Assembly: GCA_963920765.1 (NCBI GenBank)
Contig: OY987242.1
Span: 15,152,002 to 15,216,001 of the forward strand
Length of the DNA: 64,000 bases
DNA from: Ulota crispa
Lineage: Eukaryota > Streptophyta > Bryopsida > Orthotrichales > Orthotrichaceae
Reading direction: 5' to 3'
Part shown: positions 23,294 through 34,800 of the stretch, piece after piece
Layout: each line of letters starts with the position of its first letter
Numbering within the stretch: position 1 is the stretch's first letter
Translations under genes and position numbers: made by a program
The notes under the pieces: generated by a model
Told to the model about the DNA's origin: nothing
Databases searched by the model: none
Seen by the model: the letters and a program-made list of their open reading frames with translations, nothing else

Positions 23294-25146
23294 CCCTTTA
23301 ATGACCACACCCATTTCCACATAATTCACTGAAAACAAGGGCTATAAGCTTAGATTTGGAATTGACTCAAATATGGACCCGTTTTCAATAATCCAACCGT
23401 ACAAATGGGAAGTACACCTTGTTTATTATAAAGCACCAAAATTTCAGCTAAATCTACCATTGGAGGTGAAACATTATAATGATTAAGTGAGTTGTATGCA
23501 AAAAATCTCTTTGTTTCATTCTTGTTTAGTTTTCAATGTTAACCTTTCATGCAAGTTTTGATTGAGAAGAGCCTTACATTTCTAGAAAGTAGGGTTTCCC
23601 ACCTTTCCAACAAGACTAGTTTCACACAAAATAAACAAAAATAGCAATCACAAGGTGTAGCTAAGTGGACAAAAAGGGTCAAAAAACCCACTTTCTTTGC
23701 TACCCTAAAACGGTTCTACAAGAAATTTGATAATTATTTTGGAAAATCCAATTGGTGAAAACAATCAAGAATTGGCCTTAAATGTAGGATGACAAATTTT
23801 AAAGCCAAAATGACAACAACATTTTAGTAGATCTTCAAATACTACAATTATACTACTACCGTATAGGAAAACAATACAAGCGTATTTCTTAACCCCTAAA
23901 GGACTGTTGTCCCTTTTGGGGACAGGTGGGAGTTCGGGCATGTACCTTTGGATAAGCTACTTTGTGTAATTTTTTGAAACTTTTATTAGAGATGGAGAAT
24001 TCAAAGATCTAAGTGGGCATCTAATTTTTTCTTCATTCCGACAATTATTGAAGAAGTTACGCAAGAATTTCTGAAAACTTGGGGAGGATTGCCCGCCCAG
24101 GCAGCCCCAAAACTTCTTTAAAAATTAAATTTTTTTAAAATTAAAATTTGAAATTGGTTCTTTAGATTTTTTAATAGGTGAGAAGCTTTGAATCATTCAA
24201 CTTCAATTGATGAGATGAAAGTTATGAGATGTTTTTATTTGTGGGCAATTATGGATTCTCTACTCTATAGTAAATTGTGAAGTCCTTTATTTTACTCAAT
24301 TTTCAATGTTTTGGAAATATAATTAAACCTAAGGAAGCAAATTGTTTATCACAACATTATCACCATTGGAATTAGCATTTTTCATTTCCATAAGTAAATT
24401 CTTAACAATTCAGTGTTTTGACTCATTCTCTACTTCTTTTTACTTACTATTTTTTCCCATGTGTTGTATAGTTCCAATTGATTTGGAAATTCTTCCACAC
24501 ATACCTAACTTGATCTCCTACATGGGGAAAATAAAGCGCAAATTTGCGTAGAGCAACTTTTTTGCTATAAGAGTAGTCAAGGACTTCTGAAATTTTGGGG
24601 CAGCATGAAAAAGAACTTTTCTTTTCACTTTAGATGTAAATATCTCACTCATGTCCATTTGGAATGACCTGATTTTTTTCCACAAGTACCTAATCTAGTC
24701 TAAGGCAAGATCTTACGGTTGGATTTCCCAAATTTTTTTCTAAAAATTACCTTCTTACTGACCCCCTCAAAAGTGGCAGTTTTGAGTGATTTTCACTGAA
24801 AAAATGGCTTGGTCCTTTAGGGGTTAAGCAATTTGAATTTTTTTAGAATTGTGCAATTGAAATTTGACATTCTTCTTGCATACTTGATGTATTGTGTTGT
24901 TGCTTTGATCCATCTTTGACAAAAATTGGATACGTATTTTGAAGCCATGCCGTATAAACACCATTATTTGTCAACTCACATACCCAATTACATTGTTATT
25001 TTTTTAGATGGATGCAAAATTCTTGTAATCACACGCATGCTTCAAGACTAAGTTCCAAATTATTGAGCAACTTCAACCTACAAGCCAAAAACCACTCCTA
25101 GCGACCAAAATATGGTTGAAATATGGTCGTGTGGTCCTTAAAAGGT
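23294..25146. mobile_element. TTAA-flanked element hosting a second one
   Basis: Left end CCCTTTAATGACCACACCCA and right end GTCGTGTGGTCCTTAAAAGG are inverted relatives; TTAA flanks at 23290-23293 and 25147-25150, each shared with the neighbouring element. The 931-bp element at 23893-24823 is inserted inside, leaving about 920 bp of its own sequence. Confidence 0.75.
23893..24823. mobile_element. TTAA-flanked element nested in 23294-25146
   Basis: Left end CCCCTAAAGGACTGTTGTCC, right end GCTTGGTCCTTTAGGGG, with perfect TTAA at 23889-23892 and 24824-24827. It is 931 bp. The right two-thirds are homologous to 53807-54721 (AAGCTTTGAATCATTC, GAGATGAAAGTTATGAG, GGATTCTCTACTC and the terminal 20 bases). 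Confidence 0.85.
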
Positions 25147-25477
25147 TAACCCTTAAACGACTACAGGGCTCCGTATGGAGTGGCCCGTATTGTATCGCTA
25201 TGGTTGCTTATTGGGACACAACGGGTTGAGGACTAGGGTTTATAAAGATCAAACCGCACCGATGGAAAGCTCCTCCTCTCGCAACCTTGGTGTGTTGTTT
25301 GCAGAAAGATCAGCCGATGTTTTACAAAATTCGTGGATGCATTTGTGTGTAGATGGTAGCGGCGGGTGACCCGGAAGAGCGTCGTCTACGCTTCAATCTA
25401 GAGCCCATGATGGCAGCCACCTCCGCCAGCCTGTACATGACTGTGCAATCGAGCGCAGGAGATGGCAGTAGAAAAGG

Positions 25478-25486
25478 TATAAATAG
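25478..25486 (+). promoter_or_regulatory. Candidate TATA box inside the TTAA element
   Basis: GTATAAATAGCGG matches the plant TATA consensus and is followed about 30 bases later by a GC-rich stretch that could hold a start site. It lies about 450 bases upstream of the coding-like frames in the same element. Confidence 0.4.
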
Positions 25487-25927
25487 CGGGTAGGGCGCGT
25501 GCTGTAAGCGCTTACGATAGCTTCACCATTTATTGTTTCATGACTGCTAGATTTGGGTACGGCTGCGCCTAGGAGGGTAATGTTGCTATAAAAATAACAT
25601 CCCTTCCAACTCATGTGGTTTAGCAAGCTATTTCTCATAGAACGGCTTTACTTTCACGGTATCTAGTCCATTCGAGTGTCCAGGACTCTGGAATTGCGCC
25701 AATTTCTCTAAAATCTATTATCGTAACGAAGATGAGATTCGATGTTCAAGATCAATGGTTTGCGTCTATTTTGAATCCCGCAGGCTTCAATCTTATTCTC
25801 AAGACAAATTTATTATGTTGTTTGCAATATATAATCCATATCAGTTTAGCTTTTTAGAATGCACTAACTGTTATGTTTTTCAACAAGCAAGTTGCACTGA
25901 TAGCTCCATTGATTGATTCCTCTGCAG

Positions 25928-26869
25928 CTATTGGCCTACATTGCAGCCTTCATCTCGTTCAACTTCTCGCCCTTCATCCCGGCCTCCATCTTGCCATGTA
26001 TCTCCCATGCGTATATTTGATTGTGGTGATGTCGCTGGTTTCCAGTTGACGAGCTCCAATTCACGCTTCAATGCTACGTTGAATGTTGCTGAGAGCAAGG
26101 AAAATGGTCAGAGTACCGGCATTGTTTCTAAAGACATCGCTAATGGCCATGTTCATGACCTACCACGAGTGGAAACTTGCAGACATGGAGATTTTGAAGT
26201 GCCACTTAGTGGGAAAGGCGGTTCAGCAAAGGCCTCGTTGAAGAAACGGTTCTTTAGATGGTACCATATTGCTAGCGTTGGCGGAGGAGAGGCAACGTGA
26301 TCATACTCCGAGACGTGCAGACAGGTCTTCATGGCCCGGTGCTACTACTCCTCCCCACATTTTGCAAACACTCGAAGACTACAACAACCGGATGTTTTGG
26401 TCAGACTTGGGCAAAGATCTAGGCAAGGATCATAATCTAGAACCTGGCAAGAACAGCCTCTGCAAAGCGGAAGAATTAGTCGAGGATTTGTACAGAGTCA
26501 CTATGGAGGTTCACAGCTGACTGGTTGCAGAGGAGGATGTGGACGTTGCGGCTACCTCGAGAGTATTTGCAAAAGGGCATACTACACGCACCATCCGAGT
26601 GACTCAATGAACTATCAACCGCCATTCCTGCCAAACAGGTATGACTCGTCTCTAGCGTGGAATGAAACCGCCCAAGTTGACCGGCTCACCCTCCAGGTCC
26701 CAAACTCTACAACAGTATTCGTACACCGTATAGGCCACGACGTATATTTGCTTGCCGAATCATGCAACTTCACCATCTGGGAACAACGAATATCGCAAAT
26801 TCTCTGGAAAGACAGTAATACGATCCCCTCAAAACCCCAGCCACAACCGATCACTCCTGCACCTTGAAA
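25928..26869 (+). pseudogene. Degraded coding-like region, Cys-rich knuckle-like segment
   Basis: Following the acceptor TTCCTCTGCAG, one frame stays open to 26300 (Ser/Pro/Arg-rich start, then mixed sequence). After a stop the same frame resumes, has another stop near 26430, and then runs open to 26869. The last part contains a Gly/Cys-rich segment GCRGGCGRCGYLESICKR near 26524-26577, reminiscent of a CCHC zinc knuckle but lacking the histidine. The overlapping frame 26269-26520 is an alternative reading and may indicate a frameshift or an unseen intron. The parent family is not identified: a gag-like protein, a captured host exon set or a lost transposase are all possible. Confidence 0.4.
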
Positions 26870-26927
26870 TACGTGAAAAACAGCAAAAAACTGGCCGCAG
26901 AGGGACGCCCAGTCGTTTAAGGGTTAA

Positions 26928-27370
26928 GAGAGTCACATCGCAAAGCAGTGTGCAAGGCATGCTTGTTTCACATAAAATTTGGAATATGAAATTCAAAGAT
27001 TATTTTGAGATTGTTTACAGCTTCAAGATATTAACAATTAGGGTAAGATTAGTTACCTTAGATTTCGAAGTGTAGAACTTTCGTGTGTTTGGTTACTCTT
27101 TTTTTTGCAATTTTGAAAATTTATACTTGTGCGGCTTGTTTCTGTAGGGTAACTAAATTATGAACTGTGAACGACATGCTTTTTCTTATATTGACACGTT
27201 TCCGTTTTTTTGTTCGTGCAGTACGGTTTTGAGAATACTACTGTTCAGGTAATATTCAACTAATACAAAAACCAAATAAATATTTGATGGATGTAAAAGC
27301 ATCATTTGAAGATCAATGGATGGTGTAGAGATCGTTTGTCGTCCTCAGTATGGACTTTCAAGATTGTTAG
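26928..27370. other. Non-coding stretch
   Basis: No gene or bounded element is seen between the end of the TTAA chain and the family F element. Confidence 0.35.
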
Positions 27371-27700
27371 TAAGGTCGTGTGCTCATAAATCGTCCATCT
27401 AATGGCTGAGACTGAATTTTGGGGAGGTGGAATTTCTTGAACTATTTTTCTGTAAATTTTCCTTGAAAGACAAGAAGAATTGACATCTAACCCAAGTTAT
27501 TTCATAATCTTTGGAGTTTTGTGGAGTTAGTTTTGAAATTATGAAGTGGAAAGGTCATAGGTTTCTGAAACCGCCCACCTCCTCAAATGTACACTACTTG
27601 TACATTTTGAAAACCTGTGAAAAAAAGCATGTACAATAAGGGTACAGTTGAGAAGGTGGGCGGTTTTAATGCCTAGAAGGTTTATGAGCAGACTACCTTA
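27371..27700. mobile_element. Family F MITE (~330 bp)
   Basis: Ends are TAAGGTCGTG.. and ..GACTACCTTA. The interior shares TTTTCCTTGAAAGACAAGA, TCTAA.CCAAG.T.TTTCAT and the small internal hairpin CACCTCCTCAAATGTACACT with 38491-38829 and 52577-52897. No coding capacity. Confidence 0.7.
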
Positions 27701-27857
27701 GTCAAATTGTGTTTTGACAAATTAAATCTGCATGACTATAGAGCATCATTAATCCAACACTCTAAACAACTCACTAAATACGGAATTTGTGATTATTGTC
27801 ATTGAAATTGTACAAAAAAATCTTTGGATAAACCAAATAATGTATGAATTTGGAAAG

Positions 27858-28270
27858 GGGATTGATATGTCTACCATACTCTTTCAGCTATTCTACCACA
27901 CCCTTGGGGTAAATTTTAGATTTCTACCATCAGAAAGCTGAATTTGAGAATTTGGAATACAGATTTGGACTTAGAGACCATGATTTTGTCTAGAATCATA
28001 AAAAGCTTCTAATTAAACAACACCCAATTAAAAAGCTTTTTTTTTTTTGTAAACAAAAATAAAAGTAATACTTTCTCCCTGAGCTAAGCTTTTTCATTGG
28101 GTGTTGTTCAATTCCAACCTTTATTTTTATGGTTTTAGACAAAATCAAGGTCTCTAAGTCCAAATTTGAATTCCAAATTCTCAAATTCAACTTTTTGATG
28201 ATAGAAATCTAAAATTTACCCTAGGAGTGTGGTAGAATAATTGAAAGGGTGTGGTAGACATATCAATCCC
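27858..28270. mobile_element. Family B foldback MITE
   Basis: Inverted halves with GGGATTGATATGTCTACCAT and CTATTCTACCACACCC on the left, their inverses on the right (GGGTGTGGTAGACATATCAA). The terminus is nearer to that of 3748-5750, while the interior matches 15813-16230, linking the two subgroups. Confidence 0.75.
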
Positions 28271-29413
28271 AGTTTGGAAATTGGACAATCAAAATAGAGC
28301 CTATTGAAAACAAGTTAAAAGACAAATATGGTGGCCTATCATACCTAACAAAGAAAGCTTATGTTTGTGACACAACAAATTTTCAAAATTTAGTGTGTTG
28401 TTACCATGAATTTTCTTTCTTAAACATGATTTGCCACCTTTTTTTTGTCTTTTAACTTGATTTCAATGGGCTCTATTTTTGTTGTCCAATTCCCAAATCC
28501 ATGTATTATTTTGGTATGTCTAAAGATTTTTTTTTGCTTCCAATAATAGTAACTACAAATTCTAATTTTACACCAAGCAAAAATTAATAATAGATATAGT
28601 GAGTTTTGAAGTATTAGATTGATGATGCCCTCAATATCTAAAATCTTGTTTGGTGTTCAAAACTTCCAAAAAACTTGGTCTTCTAAATATTATCCTCTTT
28701 GGAGACATTTGGGGATATAAGAGACATTTGGGGAATATTTATATACATCACGGCATAATCTCAAGCTCAAGTCGATTTTGTATTGTCGTAAGAAAATCCA
28801 AAGCTTAAATCCTCACCATGGATGAAATCACAATATGAATGTATGGGACTTTTCAATTTTTGGGTGGTAGATGAAGAAGGAAAACTAATTTCAGAGGCTT
28901 GTGAATTAAGGACGATGTGCTTTTATGATATGTAACTCTTGAAATTTGTGATGCATGTGTTTGTTAAAAGCGTTTAATTTTTAGTCCAATTGGAGATATT
29001 TATCATTATAATTTTATTTATTAATAGAGGGTGTTCTAAAAATCTCATCACTCCAAGGTTAAATTTGAAGGGTAATACTTGCCCACCTTTTGAATTAGAG
29101 AATTTTCCCTTTGACCTTCTCCAAGCTTGCAATAGGAAGACAATCATCAACTTTTTGGCCTTAGTGTTAGACTTGATGCCCATCTTGCTTCAACCTAAAA
29201 CATAATATTCTTAGAGGATAACTTGAAGCACAGTTTGGATTATTCTAAAAAATAGAGTACTTGAAGTTAACAATGAAACATAAGTCTAGACCTATTTTCA
29301 CAAGAGTTCACTACACATTGCAGTGGCCTAGGTTTTCCAAAAGAAAAAGATGTCCTTTAGTTTTCGCTTTGTCTTTAGGAGCCAACCCATGATGGACAAG
29401 AACATTTTGTTGC
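28271..29413. other. Non-coding stretch with a local inverted repeat
   Basis: Around 28280-28500 the phrases ATTGGACAATCAAAATAGAG and CTATTTTTGTTGTCCAATTC are inverse relatives about 200 bases apart, as are flanking segments, suggesting a further foldback element (about 28275-28495). The rest shows nothing recognisable. Overlapping opposite-strand frames at 28974-29205 are not called. Confidence 0.4.
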
Positions 29414-29417
29414 TTAA

Positions 29418-29657
29418 CCCCTGAGCGCCCAGCACAAGTCCACTCAAATCCAAACCCTTTGAAACTCATTCCAATCAAACTATCACTTAAAAGATATTCA
29501 CAAAAATTAGCCATACCAATTGGTAGTGAACATAGGCCCGGAGCTGCAAAGACAAAGACATGTCCATTCACCGTACCATTGAAAAGATTATAACGGTTAA
29601 ACAAGGAAATTTTTCAAAACCGGGAGGCCATATTTTGGCCCCTTGGTCGCTCAGGGG
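29418..29657. mobile_element. TTAA-flanked MITE, short subfamily
   Basis: Termini CCCCTGAGCGCCC and GGTCGCTCAGGGG, perfect TTAA on both sides (29414-29417, 29658-29661). It is 240 bp, close in size and termini to 62095-62336. A 97-codon minus-strand frame over it is fortuitous. Confidence 0.85.
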
Positions 29658-29661
29658 TTAA

Positions 29662-31140
29662 TGAGGCTTTTCACTGGTTATAGTGGCATTCTACGACACA
29701 GGTAAATTGATGAAGTAGTTGTATGATTTGGTACTTCCAATCAACATTGCATTAGATTTGAAAATTAGCTTCATTGGATACGTAGATGGAAAGACTGTAG
29801 CGTGTGAAGTTGCCAAAATATTTGAGTAGCATGACTTTCTGTATATCCAATTTCAACTTTTTCATTTGCAACTCCAAAACATTACATTAAAAATGTAATG
29901 AAGAAGACCCTACAAAAAAGAACAATCTGTATGAGATACAATTTTATTCAAGAAAAAACGTAACTCATGATTCAAAGTATACTTTGCTACAACTACTTTC
30001 AACACATCAATTCGGTTGAAAGAGCTAATGTGGACTTTGGAAATTGACGGTTAAAAGCAACTTTTTGTGTATCAAACAAAATTGATGTACAAGTAAAACA
30101 TATTTTAGAGTTGATAAAGTGTGTTTCCATATTGGCAAAAAAAACCTCATTGATCACTTCCATGTGAAATAGAATAAAAATACACGTGAAGGAGTATGAT
30201 TGCCGCACTTTCAAAGAAAATTTAAATGTGCCAGTATTTAAAATGTGTTGCCATCACTTGTTTTAGAAAATCTCACAACTAGAAATATCATCCCAAATTA
30301 AATGCATCATATGTCCTTGAGTAGTTTTTAAAGTCCCTTTTCCATGGTACATTACACACATTATTAGAACCACACTACAATTCATTTTTTATGCATGTCA
30401 TAAAAACAACATAATTGATTTATAACTACAAGTTCAATTATTAAGTTCAACCATGTTTTGTATAACAATTTAAAACCATGTTTTATATAACAATTTTAAA
30501 CCATGTGCTTTGTCTGTAAACCATGTTGGTAAGGTTTCCAAATTGCCATTTTTGCCAGTTTGTCACACTCCCAAGCATAAACAAGTGTCACTTTAATAAT
30601 ACCTTGACATATTCTGTCAATTTTAGCAACACATAAAAATTGGTTCCAAATTCCAATGTGCAGGGAAAAACCGGCTGCTAGTTCATTGTTGACCGGTGGA
30701 ATTGGGAAAAAAATTGGTTGCATTTCGAAATTGCCGACAAAAAGCTAGTTAGATTTTACTAATTTTTTAAATATATTATATTACCATGTAAATTTCAAAA
30801 AATATCCAGCACATGCTGGCAAAAAACCAATTGATTACAAGAAAATGTAGGTTTTTAGCTGGTGAAGTCCAAAAAATTTCACGAACACTACCAAGTTCCA
30901 CCATTCAAATTTCAAACCTCTAATATTAAATGCTCTAATTCTTAATTATTCCTTCATTGTCTAAATTTAACATAAACCAAATCATGATTTAAAGTTCCAC
31001 CAAGTGTACTTGGAATGCACGTCTTGTGGAGCATTTGGCTTTTCAATAGCCATGGTCCCACACACCCACGGTCCCATGACTCCCATCATTCCGATGGGCC
31101 CATGGATTCCACTTGTCGGTATTGAGAGAAAAACTTACGA
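29662..31140. other. Non-coding stretch upstream of the GRAS gene
   Basis: No gene is seen. A short tandem repeat lies at 30448-30530 (listed separately). Composition changes from AT-rich to mixed near 31020, marking entry into the GRAS promoter region. Confidence 0.35.
30448..30530. repeat. Short tandem repeat, 27-bp unit
   Basis: About two and a half copies of a unit reading AACCATGTTTTRTATAACAA plus TTTAA, with a decayed further copy to 30530. Confidence 0.7.
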
Positions 31141-31260
31141 GTCAGACAGAGAGGATGAATGAAGTTACGACGGATGTCCTTACTTTTCATCCAGATCCTT
31201 AGAAAGTGGACCACACCTCTGCAGACCTGGCCCGGTCGGGGCGGCTTTTGCCCGGATTAG

Positions 31261-31278
31261 CGCGGGCCCGGGCCCGCG
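31261..31278. promoter_or_regulatory. 18-bp GC palindrome with GGGCCC cores
   Basis: CGCGGGCCCGGGCCCGCG is its own reverse complement. GGGCCC/TGGGCC-type sites are known targets of plant TCP factors (site II elements), so a dimeric regulatory site for the GRAS gene downstream is plausible; binding itself is inference. Confidence 0.45.
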
Positions 31279-31615
31279 ATCTCCATTGGATGACGCGTTC
31301 ACACGCGATTGTCAAAGTAGTTGGATTCGCAATTGTGCAGTAAGACCGTTGGACATTGCTTCCGACTGGAGGATGGCACCCCCTACCGAGAGATAGGCGC
31401 CATGCAAACAGTGGTCGAGCTAATTAGGCTCCAAGTGTAACTCTGAGTGGCTATGGACATGGCACAACGGCAGAGTCAAATGTCTCGGAGTCGGGAATAT
31501 GTTGCTCATTCTGAACACTGCAGGACTCGGGTCCGGCGTTGTGACGAGTGAATTCTTTCGGGATTTTGCTTTGAAATTTGAAGTGTGAGAGCGTAAAATT
31601 TGCGCGAAGGAAATC

Positions 31616-31681
31616 ATGTGCTGGACGAGGTTTTTTGGTGATGACGATGCCAGGGAAGAGTGTGAGTTCTTGAGGGAGTAG
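31616..31681 (+). CDS. Upstream ORF 1 of the GRAS gene (21 codons)
   Basis: ATG to TAG, 21 residues, including FFGDDDAREECEFLR. It lies in the first copy of the leader duplication, about 190 bases before the main start codon. It matches no family I know. If the leader is transcribed as drawn it would reduce main-frame initiation. Confidence 0.45.
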   Translation: MCWTRFFGDDDAREECEFLRE

Positions 31682-31756
31682 CCACGATTGAGTTCTTTCG
31701 AGATTTTGCTTTGAAATTTGAAGTGTGAGAGCGTAAACTTTTGCGCGAAGGAAATT

Positions 31757-31828
31757 ATGACCTGGACGAGGTTTTTTGGTGATGACGATGCCAGGGAAGA
31801 GTGTGAGTTCTTGAGGCAGTGGCCATGA
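31757..31828 (+). CDS. Upstream ORF 2 of the GRAS gene (23 codons)
   Basis: ATG to TGA, 23 residues, with the same FFGDDDAREECEFLR core as ORF 1 and a different C-terminus because the first stop is lost. Its stop overlaps the ATG of a third frame (31825-31893) that runs out of frame past the main start, so three upstream frames precede the GRAS coding region. Confidence 0.45.
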   Translation: MTWTRFFGDDDAREECEFLRQWP

Positions 31829-31870
31829 CGGAGAGTCGAAGAGTGTGTGCAGTTCTGGTTGCAGTAAGGG

Positions 31871-34800
31871 ATGCTAGGAACTCGGCCGAGTAGAGCGGGT
31901 TCTGAAGGAGCGGACTACTCGTCACCACTCGCGAATCAATTGCAGCAGGCATGGCTTCAGGCGCAGATTCACTCGCAGACACCGAAACTGCAGAAACGAG
32001 GATTAGCGACACATGTCTCCGTGGAAAAGCGACCTTCGTATCAGCATTTCCATCAGGTAGCGTCGGATCTTTCCTCAATTGTGGCGGATCATGCTGGTGT
32101 GGTGAACCGTGAAGAGTTGTATTTCCACAAGAGTAGGCTCGAGACTCCCGAGTTTCCGAGGAGGCCGGAAATTCCGCAGTTGTTCTCGTACTCGAAGAAA
32201 GCAGACTTGCCGGTACGATCGACGTCTGGAAGTTTGTCAGAGGCAAGCAGCTCAACGCTTTCTTGCCTTTCTTCTTCAAGATCTGGCTCCCTCTCACCTT
32301 CTTCTAAGAAATCAGTTCGATTCGATGGCGCTCTTGATGTTGTAAATGATGGAAACCATGGCGCCCTGGATGTTGCTGGTCAGACTGAGCCACTCGAACG
32401 ATTCTTGGATGGCTTACTCATGGACGAAGACATGGTGGAGAAGAAATTCACATCGCAAGAAGGTTATAGCTACATGGTCATTGCCAAGGAATTCGACTCG
32501 TTTGTTAGTCCCGAGGCTTTGGATCTCGGGAATGGTGAATCCGTTGATAAGGACTACGACATCAGCTGGACGACCAGAGGATTCGTACTAACTGAGGACA
32601 GCGTGACGGACAAACTTATTCATGCTTACACTTGCAACCTAAACAAGCACGTGAGGGATGTGTCTGAAAATGTTGACTTCAGCACCGGGATCAATGAGCA
32701 GGATGCTTGCACTGATCACTCGGACGATTCTTGGGATTACTATCTGGAATGCATTCGGGTAAAGCCTACTGAAGGTCGCTCATTTAGCTCGTCTCTTTTC
32801 CAGGATCATTTATTCGGCAGAGAATCATCGCTAGATACTTTCTCCTTTTCTCTTGGTTGCGTTGATCTCAAGGAGCTGCTGCTCAGGTACGGTACTCTTC
32901 TACTGTTTTCTCAGTAACCGGATATCTTGTAGTAATGATGTTTTGTAAGCTCTAGAGATTATACGTCGTGTGCATTGATCTTCTAAACGTCGTACTCGGT
33001 GCATCCCGCCTGTTTGATCAATGTTTTATGCTGCTGGACTTTACTTTTTTATGTTCGCGCACTTGGAAGCTCTCGCTGAAATTTGCACTTCTTATCGTAG
33101 AACGAAGTCATTAAGATCTTTCCGTGGAGAGATCTTTTGGCTTCTGTATCAACGATTTCACCGTCCTCTAAACTACATTATTTAGTGATCGCTAATGTCT
33201 TGTAGTATTTCTTATGGAGTTGCAGTGCGTGTCTCCTTAACACCTCGTTGGTCCTTCTCATGTGTGAATCTAGCAGTGCTTATTGAAGGAGCAAGTGATT
33301 TTTAACAATCTAGAAATTTTTGGAGATTTATACGGCGTTTTAGAGAAAATTTTGAAATTTCTGAAAATACGAACATTTCGAAGTGAATTCCTCATGTTTG
33401 GCATCTTGTAAGAATGATAGACGTTGCTGAAGAAGCCGTCTTTCTTTTTTGTCGAAGTAGCCTTCACTAGTCTGTGCCTGACTTGGTCACATGGGGATTA
33501 TAAAATTATACCTAGTGCAATATTTTTGATGAACACAGCATCAGTAAAGGGTGTTTGAATACAAAAATGCGTGTGATGACTATTCTGGAGTTTAGTTATT
33601 GGTGATTGTTTTGGCGTTGACATTATTTGTGGTTCAGATGCGCGCTGGTCGTTAGTCAAGATGATGTGAGAAGTGCGAACGACTTGATAAGGGAGCTTCA
33701 GCACCATTCGTCTGCTTATGGAAATTCGCTTCAGCGGATGGCTTACTATTTCGTGGAGGCTTTGGTGAGTTTATCTTCCAAGCTCTCTTCCAAATTAGAG
33801 TTACGTAGAGCAGTTGATTGCTCAATCTGGCGTTGGTAGACCTTCTTACACGTCCAACCGTTTTTTCTGATATTCATTGTTCGTTGTAATCCATTTCTAT
33901 GCCTCGTATGTTCAGCTGTTTTTCATACTGCAGTAAATTAATGCAGTAGTGCTCGCTGGCCATGCCTTGTCCTAACAAATGTCCTTGATGCTATCCTGCA
34001 GGTGGCTAAAATGTCAGGAACGGGTGCCCAACTCTATATGGCCATTATTAGTAATACCCCCTCCTCTGCGACGATGTTGAAAGCCCATCGACTCTTCGTT
34101 GACTACAGCCCTTTTGTCAAGGTTTCCCACTTTTTCTCGACAAAGACTGTTTTAGATGCTTTTGAAGGCGCAGAACGGGCACATTTGGTCGATTATGGAG
34201 TCGCGTATGGTGCGCAATGGCCATGCCTTATCCAGCGCCTGTCCCAGAGATTAGGGGGCCCGCCGCACCTCCGCATTACATGTAAGTCGATTGATATGAT
34301 ATAGTTGTGACTTACTTACTAATATATCCCAAGGTTCTGTCAATTCTCTCTTTGACGGAAGAAAGCGCTGCGGGTTGTCTTCATTTAGTACTGTATGTAG
34401 ACGAGCCAGGTCCAGGATTAGAAGATTAGATATAGAAATAACAGGAATTTATATGCATGTTTCAGGTATTGAACTACCGAAACCGGGAGGTAAGCCATCT
34501 GCAAGAGTACATGAAATTGGCCGTAGGTTGGCGCAGTTTGCCAAACTATGGGGCGTACCATTTGAGTTTCATGCATTGGCTGACAAATGGGAAACGATTA
34601 CGCCTGCTCAACTATGTTTGAAGCACGATGAGGTGCTGGCAGTGAATTGCCAGTATCGATTTCACAACCTCCTCGACGAATCTATAATGGCTGCAAGTCC
34701 TAGAAAAGTCGTCCTTGACAAGATCCGAAGCATGAACCCGAAGGTGCGAATATTTTCGGAACTGATATGTTTTGTTCGCTGAGGATCCAGGACATTCCTT

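Larger units (their letters stand above)
25151..26923 (+). mobile_element. TTAA-flanked element carrying coding-like sequence
   Basis: Inverted termini CCCTTAAACGACT and AGTCGTTTAAGGG are perfect over 13 bp and flanked by TTAA at 25147-25150 and 26924-26927. Unlike its relatives the 1.77-kb interior is GC-richer, has a TATA box (25478) and a good splice acceptor (25927), and contains long coding-like frames. It may be a decayed autonomous copy or one that captured host gene sequence. No transposase signature was recognised. Confidence 0.7.
31550..31830 (+). repeat. 140-bp tandem duplication in the GRAS leader
   Basis: Copy 1 (31550-31689) and copy 2 (31690-31830) align throughout with about a dozen differences. 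Both contain TTCGRGATTTTGCTTTGAAA, GTGTGAGAGCGTAAA and a small upstream ORF. Confidence 0.95.
31140..31870 (+). promoter_or_regulatory. GRAS gene promoter and 5' leader
   Basis: The sequence becomes GC-richer than the upstream repeats. It contains an 18-bp perfect palindrome at 31261-31278 with two overlapping GGGCCC cores, then the leader with a 140-bp tandem duplication (31550-31830) and three upstream ATG frames. No TATA box was identified with confidence, and the transcription start is not placed. Confidence 0.5.

Noticed and set aside
31755..32297. A 180-codon minus-strand frame
   Set aside because: Antisense to exon 1 of the GRAS gene and its leader; Ser-rich because the sense strand is rich in Ser codons of the TCN and AGC types.
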